From: Bacteroidales bacterium
GTDB taxonomy: Bacteria > Bacteroidota > Bacteroidia > Bacteroidales > P3
NCBI GenBank assembly: GCA_017561155.1
Contig: JAFZDP010000006.1
Coordinates: 1-64,000 of the forward strand
Length of the DNA: 64,000 bases
Reading direction: 5' to 3'
Part shown: positions 15,631 to 23,698 of the stretch, piece after piece
Layout: every line of letters begins with the position of its first letter
Position numbering within the stretch: position 1 is the first letter of the stretch
Position numbers and translations under genes: made by a program
Notes under the pieces: generated by a model
Database searches by the model: none
What the model was told of the DNA's origin: nothing
What the model saw: the letters and a program-made list of their open reading frames with translations, nothing else

Positions 15631-17517
15631 ATGGCAGATGCATTACTTACAGTAGAAAACCTATCGAAGTCGTTTGGCGAGAAGATATTGTTCGAAAACA
15701 TATCTTTCGGTATCAATGCGGGGCAGAAGACAGCCCTTATAGCTCGCAATGGTACAGGCAAAACGTCGTTGCTGAACATTCTGACCGGTACTGTGCTTGC
15801 CGACGAGGGCAGGGTGACGTTTCGTAACGATATTCGTATGGCTTACTTGCCGCAAAATCCGCTGATGAACGAGAATCAGACCGTGAGAGACTATGTTTTT
15901 GCATCGGAAAACAAGTATGTGCAAGCTGTGAATACCTACGAAAAAGCACTGCTAAACATTCAGCAACAACCATCGCAGCTACACGAAAAACAACTGCAAG
16001 ACGCTATGAACATGATGGACACCTTGGGAGCATGGGACTATGAAAACCGTGTGAAAGAGGTGCTGACACGCTTGGAAGTAAGCGACCTGGACAAGACTAT
16101 AAGTATGCTTAGCGGTGGCGAGCGAAAAAAGATAGCACTATCCAAAGTTCTTATCGACGATACAAACTTCCTGATTCTTGACGAGCCTACAAACCACTTA
16201 GACATTAAAATGATAGAGTGGCTCGAAGAGTTTTTGTCCAAGCAGAGTTTAAGTATCCTTATGGTTACCCACGACAGATATTTCTTGGATAATGTGTGCC
16301 ACGACATAATAGAGATAGACAAAGGACGGCTTTACCACTACAAAGGTACATATAATTATTATGTAGAGAAGAAAGCCGAACGACAACAAATAGAACGTCT
16401 GGAGATAGAGAAGGCCAAAAACCTTTATCGTACCGAACTGGATTGGATGAGGCGTATGCCGTCGGCACGTGGAACAAAGGCCAGAGCAAGGATTGACGCG
16501 TTCTACGAACTGCAAGAAAAAGCGTTGCAACGTGTCGATGACAGAAAGCCATCTCTTTCGGTAAAGACCGAACGTATAGGTGGAAAGATATTGGAGATGT
16601 ACAACGTGACCAAGAGTTATGAGGGTAAAACTCTTGTCGATGACTTTACATATACTTTCAAAAAAAGCGAGAAGATAGGTATAGTTGGGCAGAATGGTGT
16701 GGGTAAATCCACTTTCTTGAATATCCTTACACAAGCATTGAAGCCCGACACAGGTAATATTGTGGTAGGCCAAACCGTACAATTTGGGTACTACACACAG
16801 AACGGACTTAAAGAGAGCGACGACCGCCGAGTGATAGATATAATAAAGGATGTAGCCGAAGTTATTCATCTGGAAAACGGCAAAGAGATGACGGCAACGC
16901 AGTTTTTGCGTTACTTCGGTTTTGCCGATACCACACAGTACAACTACTATGGCAACCTAAGTGGGGGCGAACGACGTAGGTTGTATCTGCTTAAAGTGTT
17001 GATGGCAAACCCAAACTTCCTTATCCTCGACGAGCCTACAAACGACTTGGATATATATACTTTGGAGATATTGGAAGAGTTTTTGGAGAACTACAAAGGC
17101 TGCTTGATTATAGTTTCGCACGATCGTAGTTTTATGGACGACCTTGTCGACCATTTGTTTGTGTTTGAAGGCAACGGTAAAATACGCGACTATCACAGCA
17201 ACTACACCGACTACATGAAGGCTAAAGAAGCCGAACAAAGGGTTGCCGTGTTGCAGAAAAGAGACGAGAAACCAAAGTACGAACGCTCTAAAACTACTGC
17301 CAAGCCTACTTACAAGCAAAAGCAAGAATACGAACAATTGACACAAGAACTTCAACAACTCGGCGACGAAAAGCAAGAGTTGGAAGCCCTTATCAATGGT
17401 GGAACAGAAACCGATTACGAGAAGTTGACGCAGTGGAGCAATAGAATAGGGGAGTTGAACGACTTGATAGACGAGAAAGAGTTGCGTTGGCTGGAACTGG
17501 ACGAGATAATGGGATAG
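15631..17517 (+). CDS. ABC-F family ATPase, Uup type
   Basis: 628 residues with two ABC domains and no membrane segments. Domain 1 has ARNGTGKTS (Walker A), LSGGERKK (signature) and LILDEPTNHLD (Walker B); domain 2 has GQNGVGKST, LSGGERRR and LILDEPTNDLD. The linker contains the RRMPSARGTKARARIDAFYEL motif characteristic of Uup-like proteins, and the C-terminus (about 550-625) is a charged coiled coil as in Uup. ABC-F proteins act on the ribosome or on nucleic acid; Uup has been tied to DNA branched structures and ribosome assembly. It begins 26 bases after the envC-like gene. A second ABC-F protein of another type is at 60747-62678. Confidence 0.92.
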   Translation: MADALLTVENLSKSFGEKILFENISFGINAGQKTALIARNGTGKTSLLNILTGTVLADEGRVTFRNDIRMAYLPQNPLMNENQTVRDYVFASENKYVQAVNTYEKALLNIQQQPSQLHEKQLQDAMNMMDTLGAWDYENRVKEVLTRLEVSDLDKTISMLSGGERKKIALSKVLIDDTNFLILDEPTNHLDIKMIEWLEEFLSKQSLSILMVTHDRYFLDNVCHDIIEIDKGRLYHYKGTYNYYVEKKAERQQIERLEIEKAKNLYRTELDWMRRMPSARGTKARARIDAFYELQEKALQRVDDRKPSLSVKTERIGGKILEMYNVTKSYEGKTLVDDFTYTFKKSEKIGIVGQNGVGKSTFLNILTQALKPDTGNIVVGQTVQFGYYTQNGLKESDDRRVIDIIKDVAEVIHLENGKEMTATQFLRYFGFADTTQYNYYGNLSGGERRRLYLLKVLMANPNFLILDEPTNDLDIYTLEILEEFLENYKGCLIIVSHDRSFMDDLVDHLFVFEGNGKIRDYHSNYTDYMKAKEAEQRVAVLQKRDEKPKYERSKTTAKPTYKQKQEYEQLTQELQQLGDEKQELEALINGGTETDYEKLTQWSNRIGELNDLIDEKELRWLELDEIMG

Positions 17518-17574
17518 AAAGCAATATATTTGAAACACATTGAATAGAATAATTAAAATAAAGATACAAATACC

Positions 17575-18513
17575 ATGAAAATAGTAGTAGTAGAACCTTT
17601 GGGAATAAAAACAGATACCTTTGAATGTTTGAAAGGCGAGTTTGAAGCCAAGGGACATTTGTTTGACTATTATACCACACGCGACGAAAACCCCGACGTG
17701 TTGGTTTCACGTATGGCCGATGCCGATATTGTGGTTATTTCCAACATAGCACTTTCGGCCGATACTTTAGCTCGTTGCCCGCAGTTGAAAATGCTTTCGG
17801 TAGCTTTTACAGGACTAGACCATATCGATTTGGACTACTGTAAGCAACACGGCATTGATGTATTTAATGCTTCGGGATATTCTACTGTTGCAGTTAGCGA
17901 GTTGGCCATTGGACTTATGCTTGATGTTTACCGACAAATTACCGTTATGGATTCCACTACTCGACAATTGGGTGGACGTGGCGCTTTTCTAGGTCGCGAA
18001 CTACATGGAAAAACAGTAGGTGTGGTTGGTACCGGTGCGATAGGAATACAAACCATACGTTTGTTGTTGGCTTTCGGTTGTAAGGTGTTGGCATATAGTC
18101 GTACCGAACGTGCCGAAGTAAAAGACTTGGGAGTAGAGTATGTAAGTTTGGAAACTCTTATGAGTAGCTCTGACATTGTTACACTACATGTGCCTGCCAC
18201 CAAGGAAACCAAACATTTGATAGATGCACAAAAGATATCGCTTATGAAACCAACTGCCATACTGATAAACACCGCTCGTGGTACTGTGGTAGACAACGAT
18301 GCTTTGGCTGCCGCCCTTACCAATGGCAGCATAGCAGGTGCCGGTATCGATGTGTACGAAACCGAACCTCCTTTGCCGGCAACGCATGCTTTGTTGGCTG
18401 CTCCTAATGCTGTATTGCTTCCTCATATAGCTTATGCTACTCAAGAGGCTTTCGACATAAGAGCCGACATAGTGATGAATAACGTACGCCGTTGGATTGA
18501 AACAAAGAAATAA
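17575..18513 (+). CDS. D-2-hydroxyacid dehydrogenase (NAD-dependent)
   Basis: 312 residues, the usual length. The NAD-binding Rossmann motif GVVGTGAIGIQTIRL is at about residue 145. The catalytic triad of the family is visible: Arg in NTARGTVVD, Glu in DVYETEPP, and His in LLPHIAYAT. These cytoplasmic enzymes reduce 2-oxoacids to D-2-hydroxyacids (or the reverse), e.g. lactate, glycerate or 3-phosphoglycerate; the substrate cannot be fixed from sequence. It lacks the C-terminal ACT domain of long SerA forms. It lies 57 bases after the ABC-F gene and 28 bases before the TlpA-like lipoprotein gene. Confidence 0.9.
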   Translation: MKIVVVEPLGIKTDTFECLKGEFEAKGHLFDYYTTRDENPDVLVSRMADADIVVISNIALSADTLARCPQLKMLSVAFTGLDHIDLDYCKQHGIDVFNASGYSTVAVSELAIGLMLDVYRQITVMDSTTRQLGGRGAFLGRELHGKTVGVVGTGAIGIQTIRLLLAFGCKVLAYSRTERAEVKDLGVEYVSLETLMSSSDIVTLHVPATKETKHLIDAQKISLMKPTAILINTARGTVVDNDALAAALTNGSIAGAGIDVYETEPPLPATHALLAAPNAVLLPHIAYATQEAFDIRADIVMNNVRRWIETKK

Positions 18514-18541
18514 TTGAATAATAACATTAAAACAAAATAAG

Positions 18542-19660
18542 ATGAACAAAAAAAACATATTTAATTTAGGTATTGTCGCTATGGGAATGGCGGTAATGGT
18601 TGGTTGTGGTGGCACAACAAACGAGTATACATTGAAAGGACAATTGTCTGCCGAAACCTTTGACGGCAAAACAGTGTATGTAAGAAACATGGAAGATGGC
18701 ACTATTATGGACTCGGCTGTTGTTGCCGACGGTGCTTTTGTGATGAAGGGTACTATAGACACTCCTGTCATAGTAAAACTAACAGTGAATGGCGACAACA
18801 ATATGCGCTACTATACTGAATGTATTTTGGAAGGTGGCAAGATAACTGCCGACATTATTGACAGTCGTCTTGAAGGTACTTCGATGAACGAAGCATTGTC
18901 TGATATGTTGCATGTATGCGATACCGAAAAGAAAGCGATGGAAGATCTTTATGCAAAATATCGTCAAGCCGAAACAGAAGAAGTGCGTAAACAAGTAGAA
19001 ATTGATTACGATAGCATTAATGCTATATACATCGAGAAGTATTCGAAAAACACTTCTGAGGTATATGCTGCCAACAAAGATAATGTATTGGGAGCTTTTG
19101 CCATGTATAATTGTTTGAGCCTTGCCAAAGAAAAAGGTATGAACGTAGCTCAAATGGATAGCATACTTAACGGTGCTTCGGAAATAGTGTTGAATTATGG
19201 TCCTACTCAAAAGATAATAAAAGAAGTTCAAAACTTGGAAAAAACATCGGTGGGTCAACGTTACATAGATGTTGATTTGCTAATGGGCGAAAAACAAGAA
19301 GCTACCAAATTGAGCCAATACATAGATGGCAAAGTAGCGTTGATAGATTTTTGGGCTTCGTGGTGTGGTCCTTGCAGAAACGAAATTCCATTCATAGCAG
19401 AAATGCACAAAAAGTACGAAAGCAAAGGCTTGGTGGTTATCGGACTAAACGTTTGGGACAAGCCGGAGGCACAACAAAAGCTTATAGCTGAAAAAGAAAT
19501 GACTTGGTTGCAACTTGCCGATACTACAAGAATTGCTACCGAAGTTTATGGAGTAAGTGCTATTCCTCAGATAATGCTTATCGACAAAGATGGTACTATC
19601 GTGGCTCGCAACCTTAGAGGCGAAGCTATCGAAGAAGCTATATTGAAAGTTATCGAATAA
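18542..19660 (+). CDS. TlpA-like thioredoxin-fold lipoprotein with DUF4369 domain
   Basis: 372 residues. The signal ends in a lipobox (MVGCG; Cys at about residue 22). Residues ~28-125 resemble the DUF4369 beta domain found before thioredoxin domains in Bacteroidetes (YTLKGQLSAETFDGKTVYVRN). A helical linker follows, then a thioredoxin domain with the active-site CxxC at C275/C278 in FWASWCGPCRNEIPF and the cis-Pro in SAIPQIMLID. Such proteins are envelope thiol-disulfide reductases that keep cysteines of periplasmic proteins reduced. The last gene of the cluster; a strong terminator follows at 19717-19750. Confidence 0.92.
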   Translation: MNKKNIFNLGIVAMGMAVMVGCGGTTNEYTLKGQLSAETFDGKTVYVRNMEDGTIMDSAVVADGAFVMKGTIDTPVIVKLTVNGDNNMRYYTECILEGGKITADIIDSRLEGTSMNEALSDMLHVCDTEKKAMEDLYAKYRQAETEEVRKQVEIDYDSINAIYIEKYSKNTSEVYAANKDNVLGAFAMYNCLSLAKEKGMNVAQMDSILNGASEIVLNYGPTQKIIKEVQNLEKTSVGQRYIDVDLLMGEKQEATKLSQYIDGKVALIDFWASWCGPCRNEIPFIAEMHKKYESKGLVVIGLNVWDKPEAQQKLIAEKEMTWLQLADTTRIATEVYGVSAIPQIMLIDKDGTIVARNLRGEAIEEAILKVIE

Positions 19661-19716
19661 TGAGAAATAGATAAACAAGACATTGTAAAACACAGAGAGA
19701 TACATTGCCGTTGCAG

Positions 19717-19750
19717 AAGGGTTGCACCAAAAGTGCAGCCCTTTTGTTTT
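19717..19750 (+). terminator. Rho-independent terminator after the TlpA-like gene
   Basis: AAGGGTTGCAC (19717-19727) pairs exactly with GTGCAGCCCTT (19733-19743) apart from one mismatch-like G/A step, loop CAAAA, then TTTGTTTT. Confidence 0.85.
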
Positions 19751-19784
19751 GGGTATATATTGCCCGGTGGTTTGTGGCAGTTTG

Positions 19785-20010
19785 TCTTTACGTTTGGTGC
19801 ATGGTCGTGTTTACGTTTGGTATATGGTGGTCTTTACGTTAGTTTGATGGTCATGTTTATGTTAGAGTAGAGGTCCGCTATCGCCGATAGGAGGGTTTGC
19901 TATCGCCGATAGGATGGCTCGCTATCGCCGATAGGAGAGTCTGCTATCGCCGATAGGAGACTATGAACATAACGTAAAGGCAAGGAGCTACCTAACGTAA
20001 AGGCAACCAT
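19785..20010. repeat. Hairpin repeat element, copy 1 (four 22-bp units)
   Basis: The centre has four copies of GCTATCGCCGATAGGA at 19877-19892, 19899-19914, 19921-19936 and 19943-19958, an exact 22-bp period with variable 6-base spacers; the core CTATCGCCGATAG is a perfect palindrome. On the left GTCTTTACGTTAG (19830-19842) is mirrored on the right by CTAACGTAAAGGC (19992-20004), with further TTTACGTT/AACGTAAA words. A second copy with only one central unit is at 60391-60521. No gene inside. Confidence 0.85.
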
Positions 20011-20231
20011 ACTTCTAGTGTAAATACATTTTTTGCAAAACGAGGCGACAACGAAAAGCAAAAAACAAGGAAAAATATACCGAACTTTGACCCACATAGT
20101 ACTAAACCTACACCATCTGCAATGTGACATATAGATGCGGTGCAGACTTGGACGTAAGGGCGAAAATATGTAATGAATAGTGCGGTTGTGACAGGCAATA
20201 AAATATTTTTTCTTAAAAAACATATCTTTTT

Positions 20232-20261
20232 TTTGTTTATCCTAAAAAAAATGTATATTTG
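20232..20261 (+). promoter_or_regulatory. Bacteroidetes promoter for the sensory hydrogenase operon
   Basis: TTTG (20232-20235), 18-base spacer, TATATTTG (20254-20261), 66 bases before ATG 20328. It probably drives the three genes to 23607. Confidence 0.75.
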
Positions 20262-20327
20262 TAGGCGGTCAGTAAAAATGCAATATTGGCTAACTAATTG
20301 TTTTGTAATTATTAAAAAGAAAAATGT

Positions 20328-20576
20328 ATGGAAAAACAAATCGTAATTTGCATGGGAAGTTCTTGTTTTGCAAGAGGAAATAAGAATTATGTCGAAGTAA
20401 TTAAGCGTTATTTACAAGAACATAACTTGTCGAACAAAATAGTTTTCAAAGGTCAGTTGTGTAGCGACAATTGTAGCAAAGGACCTGTTATCCAAATAGG
20501 CGAAACCGAGTACTACGAGATAGACGAGGTGAAATTGAAACGCATATTGCACGAAAATTTTGCTGCAGAAAACTAG
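20328..20576 (+). CDS. Thioredoxin-like [2Fe-2S] ferredoxin (NuoE/HydC-like domain)
   Basis: 82 residues, cytoplasmic. The four cysteines C8, C13, C45 and C49 (CX4C ... CX3C) and the motif LCSDNCSKGPVIQIG match the thioredoxin-fold [2Fe-2S] domain seen in NuoE, HydC-like subunits and clostridial small ferredoxins. It is the first gene of a three-gene operon, 35 bases before the HydS-like hydrogenase. It is probably the electron carrier that exchanges electrons with that protein; this partner assignment is inference from context. Confidence 0.9.
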   Translation: MEKQIVICMGSSCFARGNKNYVEVIKRYLQEHNLSNKIVFKGQLCSDNCSKGPVIQIGETEYYEIDEVKLKRILHENFAAEN

Positions 20577-20611
20577 TGATAAATCATTTTTTTAAGTAAA
20601 ACTGCTTTGTT

Positions 20612-22366
20612 ATGTCAGACCAATTAGAACCATTATATACCGAGAAAAACAATTGCCAAGATTGTTATAAGTGTATAAAAGAATGTCCGGTAAAATCGAT
20701 TAAATTTGAAAATACAAGTGCGTCGATACGTTATGAGTATTGTACTTACTGCGGTCACTGTCTTACTATATGTCCTGCAAACGCCAAAAAGGTACGCGAC
20801 GACAGTCAGGAAATAATCACAGCTTTGCAAAACAAAGAGCAGGTTATAATATCGTTGGCACCTAGTTATATCTCGGAGTTCCCGTATGTGAGCGAAGAAG
20901 CGTTTGTGGCAGCTGCCAAAGAGATGGGCTTTTACGGAGTCAGCGAAACAGCATTGGGTGCCGAAAAAGTATCGCAAGCCACTAACGAATGGTTGCAATC
21001 GCAGCCAAATGGTGTGTATATATCGTCGTGTTGTACCGCTGCCGTACATTTTATCTGTAAATATTATCCCGAGAAAAAGCACTTGTTGGCACCTATCGAT
21101 ACACCGATGGTGGCTCATGGCAAAATGCTTAAAAAGCAATATCCAAACTGCAAAGTAGTGTTTGTAGGGCCATGTATTGCCAAGAAGAAAGAGAGCGATA
21201 TGAACAACTCGGTTATAGATTATGCTCTTACATATAAAGAGTTTGTACAAATGATGGACTGGTTTGGTGTTGATTTCGACTTTACTTCGCCATCTGCCGA
21301 CGACGTATTTATACCACAACGTGCAAACAAAGGCCGTCTGTTTCCTGTGGATGGCGGTATGATAGCAAACATGATGAGTACCGAAGAGGTAGCAAGCATT
21401 ACAAACAATAATAGTCCGGTGTCGTATATGACTTTTTCGGGAGTGAAAAACATTCGCGAGATAATAGAAGATTCGGAAAGTTTGAATATATCGAAAAAGT
21501 TGTTCTTGGAGCTTATGATTTGTGAGGGAGGCTGTGTGAAAGGTCCTGGAACATTGACCGACAAGTCGGTGGCATCGAAACGTATAAAAGTGTTCTCGTC
21601 GTTGAAAAAAGACAAGACCACACCTACTATAGCAGAGAATTTGACTTTGTTTGAAGGTATCGACGTAGCCACTTCGTTCGATTCTATATCTCAACCTCCT
21701 GTGATAGAGTATCCCGAAGCTAAGATAGAAGAGGCGTTGCAGTCGGTAAACAAATTCTCGAAACAAGCCGAACTCAACTGTTCGGGTTGCGGTTACGACA
21801 ATTGTCGCGAGTTTGCAAAAGCTCTTATCGACGGACGAGCCGAAAGTTCGATGTGTATATCCTTTATGCGTTCGGTGGCTTTCAGCAAAACAAATATATT
21901 GTTACGAAAAATTCCATACGGTGTTGTTATCGTCGACGAAAATATGCAGATTGTAGACTCTAACGAGAAATTTGTGAAAATTCTTGGCGAAGAAGCAATG
22001 TTTATACACGAGAATGTACCTAACCTTGTAGGTGCCGACGCTCGAAAACTTATACCATTCTCTTACTTGTTTGAAAAGGTGCTGAAAAATGGCAACGACC
22101 AATTGGAACAAGACGTAAGATACAACGACAAATACTTCAACGTGTCGGTGATGACGGTGCAAGCCGGAAAAACGGTGTGCGGTATAGTGCAAAACATGCA
22201 CGAGCCTGAGGTAAGAAAAGATTTGGTTATAAATAGAACAAGAGAGGTGATACTGCAAAACCTTAAAGTAGTACAGCAAATAGCATTCCTTTTGGGCGAA
22301 AATGCTTCGTTTACCGAAACTATGTTGAATAGTATTGTAGAATCGCACGATGAAACCAAAAAATAG
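20612..22366 (+). CDS. HydS-like sensory [FeFe]-hydrogenase with PAS domain
   Basis: 584 residues, cytoplasmic. Order of domains: two [4Fe-4S] ferredoxin motifs (C15/18/21/25 and C44/47/50/54); the H-cluster domain with all four ligand cysteines (in SSCCTAAV at C140-141, GPCIAKKKE at C188, and ICEGGCVKGPG at C304 and C308); an extra four-Cys cluster domain starting CSGCGYDNC at residue 390; a PAS domain (about 430-530, VVIVDENMQIVDSNEKF); and a C-terminal helix pair resembling a dimerisation helix. The first H-cluster motif departs from the catalytic TSCCPxW. This layout fits the group C sensory [FeFe]-hydrogenases. It precedes a PP2C phosphatase, so H2 or redox state is probably passed to that enzyme. 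Maturases HydE/F/G must be elsewhere. Confidence 0.92.
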   Translation: MSDQLEPLYTEKNNCQDCYKCIKECPVKSIKFENTSASIRYEYCTYCGHCLTICPANAKKVRDDSQEIITALQNKEQVIISLAPSYISEFPYVSEEAFVAAAKEMGFYGVSETALGAEKVSQATNEWLQSQPNGVYISSCCTAAVHFICKYYPEKKHLLAPIDTPMVAHGKMLKKQYPNCKVVFVGPCIAKKKESDMNNSVIDYALTYKEFVQMMDWFGVDFDFTSPSADDVFIPQRANKGRLFPVDGGMIANMMSTEEVASITNNNSPVSYMTFSGVKNIREIIEDSESLNISKKLFLELMICEGGCVKGPGTLTDKSVASKRIKVFSSLKKDKTTPTIAENLTLFEGIDVATSFDSISQPPVIEYPEAKIEEALQSVNKFSKQAELNCSGCGYDNCREFAKALIDGRAESSMCISFMRSVAFSKTNILLRKIPYGVVIVDENMQIVDSNEKFVKILGEEAMFIHENVPNLVGADARKLIPFSYLFEKVLKNGNDQLEQDVRYNDKYFNVSVMTVQAGKTVCGIVQNMHEPEVRKDLVINRTREVILQNLKVVQQIAFLLGENASFTETMLNSIVESHDETKK

Positions 22367-22374
22367 TTGTGGCT

Positions 22375-23607
22375 ATGAGTGAAAAGAAAGAACGATTACA
22401 ATTGCAATATTTCTTCGAAGTGGGGGTGTATAATGTAAACAAAAACGGAAAGTTTTGTTGCGGCGATACCTTCATGTCTAGAAAGCGGCAAGAGGAGAAC
22501 CGCCTGGTGTGTGTACTCTCCGACGGTCTGGGAAGTGGTGTTCGTGCCAATATTCTCTCTACTATGACGGCTTCGATGGCACTGAACTTTTGCTTGTGCA
22601 ACGAGCCCGTTGTGCGTACTGCCAATATTATAAAGAATACTTTGCCAATAGATTCGACACGAAACATAAGCTATTCCACCTTTACCATTGCCGATGTCGA
22701 TGCTCTGACCGGTACGGGAAAGATAGTGGAATACGACAATCCGCCGTTTTTGCTTATACGCAACGGTAAGGTTGTGCAAGTGGAAAAAGAACTTCTTGAT
22801 GTAGACTATACCTTTACCGACGAAGAACATCCACCTGTGGGAAATGTGTATTTGTCGCATATCGACTTCCAGCCCGAAGACCGCTTGATAATGTTTTCGG
22901 ACGGAGTGGTACAGTCTGGTATGGGTATAAGTTCGGCTAATATGCCTTTTGGTTGGGGCGTAGATGGTATAGCAGCCTATGCAGAAAGAGTGATAGCTCA
23001 AAATCCTACAATATCGGCACAAGAATTGGCACACGATATTGTTACTCGTGCGGTATTCAACGATGGATACAAATCGAAGGACGACATAACATGTGGTATA
23101 GTATATATCCGTAGTCCGAGAAGATTGTTGTTGGTGTCGGGACCTCCGTTCGACGATAGCAAAGACAAATATTTGGGCAAGGTGGTAAAAGAGTTTACCG
23201 GAAAGAAAGTTATTTGCGGTGGTACCACATCGAAGATAATATCCAAACAGTTGAACGAGCCTATCGAAGTGCCACTGACAAACCTTTCGCCCGATATGCC
23301 GCCGGCATCTATAATGAAAGGTATCGATTTGATAACCGAAGGTATCCTTACATTGGGTAAGCTGAGCGAATTGCTGGAACGCAAAGGGGCATCGGACGTT
23401 AAAGGTAACAAGACTCCGGCTCATGAGATATTTAATCTGTTGATGCAAAGCGACTGTATATATTTCCTTATAGGAACAAAGATTAACGAGGCACACCAAG
23501 ACCCATCGTTGCCGGTGGAATTGGAGATACGCCGAAACGTGATAAAGAGAATAGAAAAGCAGTTGACAGAGAAATTCTTAAAAGAAGTACATGTCGAGTT
23601 TTTATAG
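22375..23607 (+). CDS. SpoIIE-type PP2C family serine phosphatase
   Basis: About 410 residues, cytoplasmic. The PP2C/SpoIIE metal-binding motifs are present: GDTF near residue 25, VLSDGLGSG near residue 45, MFSDGVVQSG near residue 175 and DDITCGIVYI near residue 240. The C-terminal ~160 residues (from about 250) form a further domain, starting RRLLLVSGPPFDDSKDKYLGKVVKEF, of the kind that follows the phosphatase domain in hydrogenase-linked members. It would remove phosphate from Ser/Thr of an unknown target, probably under control of the HydS-like protein just upstream. The GTG at 22369 is an alternative start, but ATG 22375 is preferred; spacing from the hydrogenase stop is 8 bases. A terminator follows at 23634-23674. 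Confidence 0.9.
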   Translation: MSEKKERLQLQYFFEVGVYNVNKNGKFCCGDTFMSRKRQEENRLVCVLSDGLGSGVRANILSTMTASMALNFCLCNEPVVRTANIIKNTLPIDSTRNISYSTFTIADVDALTGTGKIVEYDNPPFLLIRNGKVVQVEKELLDVDYTFTDEEHPPVGNVYLSHIDFQPEDRLIMFSDGVVQSGMGISSANMPFGWGVDGIAAYAERVIAQNPTISAQELAHDIVTRAVFNDGYKSKDDITCGIVYIRSPRRLLLVSGPPFDDSKDKYLGKVVKEFTGKKVICGGTTSKIISKQLNEPIEVPLTNLSPDMPPASIMKGIDLITEGILTLGKLSELLERKGASDVKGNKTPAHEIFNLLMQSDCIYFLIGTKINEAHQDPSLPVELEIRRNVIKRIEKQLTEKFLKEVHVEFL

Positions 23608-23633
23608 CCGACGATGGAAAAGATAAAATAAAG

Positions 23634-23674
23634 AAAGAACGAGAACACCAAAAGGCTGTTTTCGTTCTTTTGTA
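23634..23674 (+). terminator. Hairpin terminator after the sensory hydrogenase operon
   Basis: AAAGAACGAGAAC (23634-23646) pairs with GTTTTCGTTCTTT (23658-23670) with one G-U pair, then TTGTATAT. The minus-strand gene ends at 23699, so it may serve both sides. Confidence 0.8.
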
Positions 23675-23698
23675 TATATATGTATGAATACAAATCCA

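Noticed and set aside
15631..17517. Antibiotic-resistance ABC-F call
   Set aside because: The linker motif fits Uup-type housekeeping proteins; nothing points to ribosome-protection resistance.
19877..19958. CRISPR-like array of four 16-base repeats with 22-bp period
   Set aside because: Spacers are only 6 bases, the unit is itself a palindrome, no cas gene is near, and a single-unit copy exists at 60463.
20633..21766. 377-codon open frame antisense to the hydrogenase gene
   Set aside because: It is a shadow of the hydrogenase reading frame; composition (Tyr, Phe, Cys, His, Arg) is not protein-like and the sense gene has a full set of family motifs.
22396..23499. 367-codon open frame antisense to the SpoIIE-type phosphatase
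   Set aside because: Shadow frame of a gene with clear PP2C motifs; no signal or domain of its own.
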